Below the pieces are notes generated by a model. That model saw nothing but the letters and a program-made list of their open reading frames with translations. It was not told the DNA's origin and made no database searches. From a virus, in IMG/VR virus record IMGVR_UViG_3300027903_000009, positions 1-43,803 of that record: 43,803 bases of DNA. The stretch is one strand, 5' to 3'. Each line of letters starts with the position of its first letter. Within the stretch, counting starts at the first letter, position 1. Made by a program: the position numbers and the translations under genes. This document shows, piece after piece, positions 38,523 through 43,803 of this stretch.

Positions 38523-38780
38523 GTGCCGCGCCACGCGAACGTGCAGTGGAACTTGCCCGAGGCCGATGGCACCGGCCACACGTGGAACTCGATCCACGCT
38601 GCGCTGCTGATGGACATTCGCGACGAGCTACAGAAGCTCAACCGCAAGCTCGACGGCATGCCCTGGTGGCGGATCACGTACGCGGTCTCGCGCATCGAGC
38701 GGAACCAGCGCCGGCCGCGGATCACGAAGCGGATGGCCGCTCGCGTGCTCGCGCGCGGGAAGCGGAGGAAAAAGGTATGA
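38523..38780 (+). CDS. Hypothetical protein with basic tail (85 aa)
   Basis: GTG 38523 has GGGAG five bases upstream. Contains NSIHAALLMDIRDELQKLNR, a helix with KLDGMPWW, and a strongly basic end (RNQRRPRITKRMAARVLARG), which suggests DNA or RNA contact. Unknown. Confidence 0.55.
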   Translation: MPRHANVQWNLPEADGTGHTWNSIHAALLMDIRDELQKLNRKLDGMPWWRITYAVSRIERNQRRPRITKRMAARVLARGKRRKKV

Positions 38781-39052
38781 GCGCCAGCACGTGTGTAAAC
38801 GGAGTGATTCAGACAGGCGTGGCGTTCCTAGAGCCCTGTGTCGTGGTGCACCTCTGGCGCTGGTTCGTGGTGCCGCTAGGCGCGGTCCAGATCACTTATT
38901 GGGGAGCGTTCGGGCTCGGCATTTTGGCGACGGTGTTTGTGCGGCAGAACGGAATCGAACGCGATGAAGACAAGGCTACTGCCGAGTCCGTCGGGGTCGT
39001 CCTCGGCGCGTGGGGCGTGGGCGCGCTGATCCATCTCGGGATGCCGTCGTGA
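38777..39052 (+). CDS. Small membrane protein (91 aa)
   Basis: Three hydrophobic segments (about 11-37, 38-56 and 69-87: VVVHLWRWFVVPLGAVQI; YWGAFGLGILATVFV; SVGVVLGAWGVGALIHLG). GGAGGAAAAAGGT lies just before the ATG, which overlaps the preceding stop. No family named. Confidence 0.6.
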   Translation: MSASTCVNGVIQTGVAFLEPCVVVHLWRWFVVPLGAVQITYWGAFGLGILATVFVRQNGIERDEDKATAESVGVVLGAWGVGALIHLGMPS

Positions 39053-39090
39053 GCGCCCCCGCGCCGGGCGCGCCGCAGGAGAGCGAATGA
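39049..39090 (+). CDS. Possible 13-residue micro-ORF between two membrane genes
   Basis: GTG at 39049 overlaps the upstream stop and its TGA overlaps the next ATG at 39087: VSAPAPGAPQESE. It may keep ribosomes on the message between the two genes and need not yield a functional peptide. Confidence 0.3.
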   Translation: MSAPAPGAPQESE

Positions 39091-39275
39091 GCGCGCGACG
39101 CCCACACCTGTTCTGGACCCGCGTGACTTCCACCGCGCTCTGCGGAGCGATACTGATTCTGGATTGCGTCGCTGGCATCAACCGCTGGTCCATTGCCTTC
39201 CTCGGGCTCGCGGTCGGCGCGGGACTGATGGGCTTCGTTACCGACTGGATCATTGCGCAGCGGGAGGGTCGGTGA
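39087..39275 (+). CDS. Small membrane protein (62 aa)
   Basis: CAGGAG before the ATG. Two hydrophobic segments (about 14-31 and 35-56: TSTALCGAILILDCVAGI; SIAFLGLAVGAGLMGFVTDW). Function unknown. Confidence 0.6.
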   Translation: MSARRPHLFWTRVTSTALCGAILILDCVAGINRWSIAFLGLAVGAGLMGFVTDWIIAQREGR

Positions 39276-39574
39276 CCGCGCCGGTGAGCCAGCGGCACCG
39301 GGAGGCGGCGCACGCGATTCGTGCTGAATGGGTCGCGGATCGCAACTATCCGATGGATCTGGAAGCAGCCATCGCGCAGGCTTTGGCGGACACCGAGGCG
39401 CGCGTGTGGAGCGAGGCGGCGGCGGTCGCTGATAAGTGGGCAGACAGCGCCCGCACCGTCCCGGAAGGATCAAGCGAACGGGTTGAACTCGTGCTCCGCA
39501 ATCAGGCCAGTTCACTTGCGTATCTTGCCGCCGCGCTGCGCGCCCGGGCGGGCGAGAGGGGAGAGGGATCGTGA
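39272..39574 (+). CDS. Hypothetical helical protein (100 aa)
   Basis: GTG overlapping the previous stop. Charged helices (RHREAAHAIRAEWVADRNYP; EAAIAQALADTEARVWSEAA; VELVLRNQASSLAYLAAALR). Not recognised. Confidence 0.6.
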   Translation: MTAPVSQRHREAAHAIRAEWVADRNYPMDLEAAIAQALADTEARVWSEAAAVADKWADSARTVPEGSSERVELVLRNQASSLAYLAAALRARAGERGEGS

Positions 39575-39837
39575 GCGTAGACGTGGATGCGATCTGCCCT
39601 GTGACCGATGGGCTGGCTCGAGTCGCCGAGCACCGGACGCACGACATCCTGAAAGAGTGGGCGCGCCGCCACTCGATCTGGGGAACGACCGTGCTGCACG
39701 GACCGGGGGATGCTATCCAGTCGCCAACGCTGCGTGACCTGGTGATCGCCAGCTACGTGCAGGGCGCGCGCGACACCGCAGCGGTGGCCGCTATCGAACG
39801 CGACAAGGCCGAGGGGGAGCCCCGCGATGGCCGCTGA
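39571..39837 (+). CDS. Hypothetical protein (88 aa)
   Basis: GTG overlapping the preceding stop. TDGLARVAEHRTHDILKEWA, then SIWGTTVLHGPGDAIQSPTL and a helix SYVQGARDTAAVAAIERDKA. Unknown. Confidence 0.55.
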   Translation: MSVDVDAICPVTDGLARVAEHRTHDILKEWARRHSIWGTTVLHGPGDAIQSPTLRDLVIASYVQGARDTAAVAAIERDKAEGEPRDGR

Positions 39838-40216
39838 CCGACTACTGGAGACGCTGCGGGAGATGGATGCCAAGGCTCCGGCGGTGAAGTTCGCGACCGT
39901 CCGGTCCACCCTGACCGACGAAGGGTTGGACGAGAATGACATCGAAGTGCGATTCGCAGACGGCCAGAAATACGCGCCCATCACGGTTGACGCTGACCAC
40001 GACTCGCTCGCGTTCTGGATCGTGGACTCGTTCCGCATCCGAAACGCGCTGCCCGAGGTGATCGCGCTGATCGAGGCGGGCGACGAAATGCGACGGCCCG
40101 ACCTGATAACTGTGAGCCTGCGGGAACACACCGCCCGCGTCGAACGTGCTGCCACTCGCTGGGACGCTGCCCGTGCGCGGCTGGCCGCCACACTGGGAGG
40201 GACGGACAATGGCTGA
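39827..40216 (+). CDS. Hypothetical protein (129 aa)
   Basis: GAGGGGGAG lies before ATG 39827, 11 bases inside the previous gene. Beta strands around DIEVRFADGQKYAPITV and a long C-terminal helix (HTARVERAATRWDAARARLA). Unknown. Confidence 0.6.
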   Translation: MAADRLLETLREMDAKAPAVKFATVRSTLTDEGLDENDIEVRFADGQKYAPITVDADHDSLAFWIVDSFRIRNALPEVIALIEAGDEMRRPDLITVSLREHTARVERAATRWDAARARLAATLGGTDNG

Positions 40217-40919
40217 GCCGCTGAGCAACCAAGTCTTCACGACCAAGACCGCGACGTTCGTGCAAGAGGGTGAGTCGTGGTCCGTGACCGATACGCGGCT
40301 GCCGGGCTGGACGGCGGTGGCCGAGGACCAGCCGGAGTGCGCGGCGCTGTTGCGCGAGGCGCTGGTCGCATTCCCGCTGATGGCTCAGGTGGCCGCGATG
40401 CAGGCCGAGCGCGACGCGGCGCGGGCGGAACGAGATCGGTCGCACGAGAATCGCACCAAGGAATCGCTCAACTACGCGACGCTTTGCGCGGAGATCGTGG
40501 ACGCCTGCGACGTTGATCCTCGGCGCGGATGGACCGCGAGAGATGCGTGCGCCGAGGTCAGAAACAGAGCCGTCGCCGCGCAAGCCGAGAGCGCACGGCT
40601 CCGGGAGGCGTGCACTAGAAGCATGGGTGCCGATGTTTTGAAGTGCGCGCTCTGCGGCCACACAAACATCGCATGGGACGGCGGTGTGCGGCGCCGCGTT
40701 ACGGATATTGCTCACGCTGACGACTGCGCGCTCGCCGCGCCGACGAGCACCGCCGCGCTGCGGGCGTTCGGCGAGGACGTGGCCGCGCTCGCACTCAAGC
40801 GTGCCGTGGATGCGTGGAAGGAAACCGGCCAGCCGATCCAGTTCTACGAGGACTGTGCGTACTTGGTAGTCAATGCGGTGCTCGGTCCGGAGAGCGAGAG
40901 CGGCGAGGGGGCCAGGTGA
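40209..40919 (+). CDS. Hypothetical protein with Cys pair (236 aa)
   Basis: GGGAGGGACGG before ATG 40209. A beta start (FTTKTATFVQEGESWSVTDT), a long helical part (AQVAAMQAERDAARAERDRS), a CALCGHTNIAWDG segment with a later HADDC (likely zinc site), and a C-terminal helical end. Probably a modular regulator; not recognised. Confidence 0.6.
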   Translation: MAEPLSNQVFTTKTATFVQEGESWSVTDTRLPGWTAVAEDQPECAALLREALVAFPLMAQVAAMQAERDAARAERDRSHENRTKESLNYATLCAEIVDACDVDPRRGWTARDACAEVRNRAVAAQAESARLREACTRSMGADVLKCALCGHTNIAWDGGVRRRVTDIAHADDCALAAPTSTAALRAFGEDVAALALKRAVDAWKETGQPIQFYEDCAYLVVNAVLGPESESGEGAR

Positions 40920-41116
40920 CCACCGCCTATCGCCGCGCCTACGACGCCGAGCGCCGCGTCCGGATCCGGGCCGCGGGCACGTGCCTGACCTGCCGCGGGC
41001 CGCGCGGCGAGCGCGGCACGCACGATCGCTGCCGCCCATGCGCCGACGCCCAATCGGCGCAGGCGCTCGCACGCTACTACGCGCGCAAGGCGACGGCGAT
41101 CGAGGCGGCGCGGTGA
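40916..41116 (+). CDS. Small zinc-finger-like basic protein (66 aa)
   Basis: GTG overlapping the preceding stop. Basic (TAYRRAYDAERRVRIRAAG) with CLTCRGPRGERGTHDRCRPC, two CxxC pairs, a compact zinc knuckle as in HNH-like or DNA-binding small proteins; no catalytic HNH motif is visible. Immediately upstream of the methyltransferase. Confidence 0.6.
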   Translation: MTTAYRRAYDAERRVRIRAAGTCLTCRGPRGERGTHDRCRPCADAQSAQALARYYARKATAIEAAR

Positions 41117-41745
41117 AGGTGCTCGTCGCGTGCGAGACGTCGGGCCGCGTGCGCGACGAGTTCATCCGGCTCGGCCACGATGCCGTCTCGTGCGACCTCG
41201 AGCCCACCGAATCGCCGGGGCCGCACCTCCAGGGCGACGTGCTCGCGCACCTGGATCGCGGTTGGGACCTGATGGTCGCGCACCCGCCGTGCACCTACCT
41301 CGCGCTCTCGGGGCTGCACTGGAACTACCGCGTCGAGGGCCGGCGCGCGAAGACCGACGCGGCGATCGAGTTCGTGCGCGCGCTACTCGCGGCGCCGATC
41401 GAGCGCATCGCGATCGAGAATCCCGTCGGCGCGATCAGCGCGAAGCTGCGCCGCGCCGACCAACTCATCCAGCCGTGGCAGTTCGGCGAGCCCGAGAGCA
41501 AGCTGACCGGGCTGTGGCTCGTGAACCTGCCACACCTCGCGCCCACGGACGTGCTCGCACCCGAGGCGTTCCAGGACAACGGCCAGCCGCGCTGGCGCAA
41601 CCAGACGGCATCCGGGCAGAACCGCCTCGCGCCCTCGCCCGATCGCTGGAAGATCCGCTCGCGCACGTACGCGGGAATCGCCCGCGCGATGGCCGAGCAG
41701 TGGGGCTGCGAGCGACTGGCGACCTATGCGCAACGCTTCCTCTGA
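41113..41745 (+). CDS. Small C5-cytosine-type DNA methyltransferase
   Basis: A 210-residue protein. Motif I-like KVLVACETSGRVRDEFIRLG (2-21), motif IV PPC at 58-60 (DLMVAHPPCTYLALSG) with the catalytic Cys, motif VI-like IENP (101-104), and a late RSRTYAGIARAMAEQWG (183-199) near the C-terminus, the motif X-like end. Usual m5C methyltransferases are 300-450 residues; there is no room here for the normal target-recognition domain. It could modify phage DNA to escape restriction, perhaps with low sequence selectivity. GTG overlaps the preceding stop. Confidence 0.75.
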   Translation: MKVLVACETSGRVRDEFIRLGHDAVSCDLEPTESPGPHLQGDVLAHLDRGWDLMVAHPPCTYLALSGLHWNYRVEGRRAKTDAAIEFVRALLAAPIERIAIENPVGAISAKLRRADQLIQPWQFGEPESKLTGLWLVNLPHLAPTDVLAPEAFQDNGQPRWRNQTASGQNRLAPSPDRWKIRSRTYAGIARAMAEQWGCERLATYAQRFL

Positions 41746-42010
41746 CCCGCCCGCGCCACCCGACCGCGACCTCTTCGGTGCGCCCGTACCGCGCGCGCCG
41801 TCGCGCGAGTTGGTGCACGGCTACGCGAGCACGCCGGGGCTCGGACCCCTGGGCGAGACGTGTCGCTCGTGCGCGCATTCGTACGTCGTGCAGTACGCGA
41901 AACGCTACTGGAAGTGCGACCTGGTGAAGCGCACCGCCGGCCCCGGCACCGACATTCGCCTCAAGAGCCCCGCGTGCCGGCGCTGGGAGAAGGACGAGCC
42001 GGGAGCGTGA
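41726..42010 (+). CDS. Small conserved phage zinc protein (94 aa)
   Basis: Starts inside the methyltransferase end in another frame. After a Pro-rich start (PPDRDLFGAPVPRAPSREL), GETCRSCAHSY, then KRYWKCDLV, TAGPGTDIRLKSPACRRWEK. The C-x-x-C ... K-C ... TDIR-x-x-x-PAC pattern is common in small phage proteins of unknown function. Four Cys at the right spacing for one zinc ion. Confidence 0.65.
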   Translation: MRNASSDPPAPPDRDLFGAPVPRAPSRELVHGYASTPGLGPLGETCRSCAHSYVVQYAKRYWKCDLVKRTAGPGTDIRLKSPACRRWEKDEPGA

Positions 42011-42261
42011 AGCTGCGCCCATCGGGCTTCGGCGACCTGCAGGCGCGCGTCGACATGCGCCACCGCGACGTCGAGCGCGCCGAGCGGGCCGTCGCCGCCG
42101 CCGTGCGCCGCTACAAGGCCGCGCCGACGCTGGCGAACTACCGCGACATCGCCGACGCGGTGCGCGCGTTCATCCTCGCCGACGATCCCAACGGCGAGCG
42201 CCACCCCGCGCGCGCGTACGACGACATCTACGGTCGCCACCGCTACCGCCTGAAACGCTGA
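42007..42261 (+). CDS. Hypothetical basic protein (84 aa)
   Basis: GTG overlapping the preceding stop. MRHRDVERAERAVAAAVRRY is a basic helix, followed by DIADAVRAFILADDPNGERH and a basic tail. Last gene of the operon before the terminator. Unknown. Confidence 0.6.
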   Translation: MKLRPSGFGDLQARVDMRHRDVERAERAVAAAVRRYKAAPTLANYRDIADAVRAFILADDPNGERHPARAYDDIYGRHRYRLKR

Positions 42262-42289
42262 CGGCCCCCGGGGAAGACTCCAGGGGCCG
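42262..42289 (+). terminator. Probable terminator of the rightward operon
   Basis: CGGCCCC (42262-42268) pairs with GGGGCCG (42283-42289), followed by CTTCGCGCTTT, a weak T-rich tail. A second small stem (TGACGC/GCGTCA at 42300-42315) follows. The opposing operon ends just to the right, so this lies between convergent transcripts. Confidence 0.55.
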
Positions 42290-42387
42290 CTTCGCGCTTT
42301 GACGCAGGGGCGTCACAGGGGGCTCTCGCGCGGTGCTCGTCGCTGGGCACCGTCCTCTCGCCGCCTACCCGTTCATCGAGGCTCAGT

Positions 42388-42462
42388 TGGTGGCGGGAGC
42401 GGGGGTCGAACCCGCATTTTCCTGGTTATGAGCCAGGCGCTCTGCCGTTGAGCTATCCCGCA
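42388..42462 (-). tRNA. tRNA with CAU anticodon (Met, or Ile2 if modified)
   Basis: On the minus strand: acceptor TGCGGGA paired with TCCCGCC except for U1/C72, D-arm AGCTCAACGGCAGAGC, anticodon arm CCTGG CTCATAA CCAGG, five-base variable loop AAAAT, T-arm GCGGG TTCGACC CCCGC, A73 and encoded CCA. The anticodon is CAU. The unpaired 1-72 position is an initiator-like trait, but the C11-G24 D-stem pair and the T-G-G anticodon stem are elongator-like. It follows the Ig-like gene by 12 bases at the end of the leftward operon. Confidence 0.9.
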
Positions 42463-42474
42463 CCGTTGCGCGTA

Positions 42475-42798
42475 CTACTCGTCGACCGGAGCGCCCGCGC
42501 TGAAGTTGATCGAGCCCGGCGCCGAGTTATCGACCGCGACCGCGATCGTGTCGGACACCAGCGTGCCGTCGGGGAAGGTCACGTTCGCGGTGACCGTCGC
42601 GACGCCCGGGTTGCCGCTCGTGATCTTGACGTTGAGCCCGTCCTCGTTGGGCTCGAGGCCGGCCACGGAGGGGTCGCTCGAGTCGAACGCGATCACGAAG
42701 CCGTCGGGCTTCACCGCGAAGGGCTTGGCGTCCTGGTCGAGAATGGTGACGCCGGCGGGGCAGAACTGCCGATCGGTCATGGTGATCGAAGAAGGCAT
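42475..42798 (-). CDS. Small Ig-like domain protein
   Basis: A 107-residue protein with the bacterial Ig-like (BIG_2) pattern: AFDSSDPSVAGLEPNEDGLN, then ITSGNPGVATVTANVTFPDG and VSDTIAVAVDNSAPG. Such domains decorate virion surfaces and bind carbohydrate weakly. ATG 42798 follows GGAGGAG. It lies in the accessory operon with the gene at 43050-60 that also looks structural. Confidence 0.65.
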   Translation of the reverse strand: MPSSITMTDRQFCPAGVTILDQDAKPFAVKPDGFVIAFDSSDPSVAGLEPNEDGLNVKITSGNPGVATVTANVTFPDGTLVSDTIAVAVDNSAPGSINFSAGAPVDE

Positions 42799-42803
42799 CG
42801 GGG

Positions 42804-43040
42804 TTACTCCTCCTGGGGTTCGCCGTGGTGAAAGACCACGGACGTCGGAATCCGTTCCTGCTGGACCTGCTGCTCCATCACGGTTGCGATTCGCTCGGCG
42901 GCGGCGGCGACGCGCTCCGTCGCTGAGGCGAGGGCGTTCGTTTCCGACGCCGCCAGCCCGAGCTGGAGTTCGATCGCCGCGAGCCGGGTCGGAAGCTGCC
43001 GGATCGCCAGGGCCTCGGCGCTGCTCAGATACAGGATCAT
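42804..43040 (-). CDS. Small coiled-coil protein (78 aa)
   Basis: MILYLSSAEALAIRQLPTRL, then IELQLGLAASETNALASATE and RVAAAAERIATVMEQQVQQE form continuous amphipathic helices, ending in a polar tail. Probably oligomeric. Not recognised. Confidence 0.6.
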   Translation of the reverse strand: MILYLSSAEALAIRQLPTRLAAIELQLGLAASETNALASATERVAAAAERIATVMEQQVQQERIPTSVVFHHGEPQEE

Positions 43041-43049
43041 CGGCCGGCC

Positions 43050-43803
43050 TCAGAGCATGTAGCCGCCGAACACGCCCCACTGGCGGGCGCTCGGCAGAAG
43101 GCCGTCGAAACCGTACTCGTCGGCGTCGGACTGGCGCTTGTAGAACTCGAAGATCGACACGTCGGGCGATGCCCCGCTCGTCGCCGCGTGCTGGCCGAGC
43201 GTGCGATCGGTGGCGCTCGGCAGCGCGCCGGCGGTGAAGGCGCCACCGGTGACGCCGGCGTACTGGATGATGAAGTTGTCCGCCATCGCCGGAACAACCC
43301 ACTCCTCGATCGGCATGGAGAGCCCGGCCGTCGAGCCGATCAGCGTCTTGACGCCAGCCGCCCCACCGTTCGCAACGCTGATGCCGCCGAACCCCGTGGC
43401 GATCGCGGCTGCGCTCACGACAGAGCCGTCGAAGCTCACGACGATATCGTAGGGGCTGGCGCCGGTGTTGAGGGCGTCGCCGGTGTTGATGAGAAACACG
43501 TTCATCTTCGCCCCGCCCGGCAGCGCGAGGTCTGTCCCCAGGGCCGGCAGCGTGATGTCTCCGCCGGCCCACGCAACCGACGAGACTCCGAACGTGGCGT
43601 GCTTCCAGACCACCGCGACCAGCATCAGTTCGACGAACTTGTCCCTGTCGTCATCCAGGTCCAGCGCCACCGCCGGGATCGTGATCGTCGCCGATGCCTT
43701 ACACGTCCCCGTGCCGAGCGGGACGCGCTCAAGGTCGGGCAGGCGCGCCAAGGCCGATGTGTACTCGGCGTTGCTTTGGTCAGTCGCGAGGCAGTCGGCG
43801 TTG
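43050..43803 (-). CDS. Structural-like beta-rich protein (continues at 60-1)
   Basis: The main part of a gene of about 268 residues whose start is at 60-58. Beta-rich: TCKASATITIPAVALDLDD, DKFVELMLVAVVWKHATFGV, MNVFLINTGDALNTGASPYD, DNFIIQYAGVTGGAFTAGAL, and an aromatic end (SARQWGVFGGYML). The pattern suits a virion surface or fibre-tip protein, but it lies outside the main structural block, in the accessory operon. No family named. Confidence 0.7.
   Translation of the reverse strand, partial: NADCLATDQSNAEYTSALARLPDLERVPLGTGTCKASATITIPAVALDLDDDRDKFVELMLVAVVWKHATFGVSSVAWAGGDITLPALGTDLALPGGAKMNVFLINTGDALNTGASPYDIVVSFDGSVVSAAAIATGFGGISVANGGAAGVKTLIGSTAGLSMPIEEWVVPAMADNFIIQYAGVTGGAFTAGALPSATDRTLGQHAATSGASPDVSIFEFYKRQSDADEYGFDGLLPSARQWGVFGGYML

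Noticed and set aside
1-43803. Search for CRISPR arrays, insertion sequences, integrase, attachment sites and repressor genes
   Set aside because: No regularly spaced repeats, no transposase or integrase motif and no clear CI/Cro-type repressor was found; a temperate lifestyle is not supported by gene content.

Overview
The window looks like one complete, circularly permuted genome of a tailed phage with a short tail (podovirus type) and a GC-rich host. The assignment rests on a large terminase, portal, scaffold, HK97-type capsid protein, a tail adaptor followed by a T7 gp12/P22 gp10-like nozzle protein, large internal virion proteins and a GH108 endolysin, with no tape measure or sheath. The first and last 10 bases are identical. 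Merging them joins two partial reading frames into one intact gene, so the contig ends are an assembly cut and not biological termini. No integrase, repressor, DNA polymerase or RNA polymerase is recognisable. The style of the secreted and propeller domains (FN3, DGxGG blades) recalls Gram-negative GC-rich environmental phyla, but that host guess is only inference.

Layout. (1) 43803 to 42388 and 2754 to 1 (minus strand, continuous across the junction): an accessory operon with small zinc proteins, an Acb2/Tad1-type cyclic-nucleotide sponge, a RyR-domain protein, a structural-like protein, a small coiled-coil protein, an Ig-like protein and a CAU tRNA. (2) 2755-3818: about 1.06 kb without a convincing gene, with a parS-like site at its left end and a GC-skew switch near 3430. 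(3) 3819-7058 (plus): early operon with an ArdC-type antirestriction protein, a two-domain sliding-clamp-like protein and small proteins, closed by a strong terminator at 7073-7108. (4) 36125 down to 7160 (minus): small proteins before the terminase, then terminase, portal, scaffold, capsid, tail, internal virion proteins and the lysis cassette; then, behind its own promoter, a recombination operon (annealing-protein candidate, small proteins, a secreted beta-helix protein, RusA). (5) 36172-42261 (plus): a replication-initiator-like gene, a short origin-like stretch with a perfect DnaA box, then a tightly overlapping run of small genes ending with a small cytosine methyltransferase.

Genes mostly overlap by GTGA, ATGA or TGATG junctions, so translation is probably coupled along each operon. 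The replication plan suggested by the content is: initiator plus host DnaA at the 36.7 kb region, host polymerase recruited by the phage clamp, and annealing protein plus RusA for recombination and branch resolution before headful or concatemer packaging. Several genes look like counter-defence: ArdC, the Acb2-like sponge, the methyltransferase and possibly the RyR protein.

The most unusual signal is a pair of 5' leaders, one before the annealing-protein gene (12410-12476) and one before the initiator gene (36208-36304). Each sits directly behind a TTGAC-N18-TACnGTGC promoter and contains two interleaved inverted repeats in the order S1-S2-S1'-S2', which is the topology of an H-type RNA pseudoknot, ending just before the ribosome binding site.
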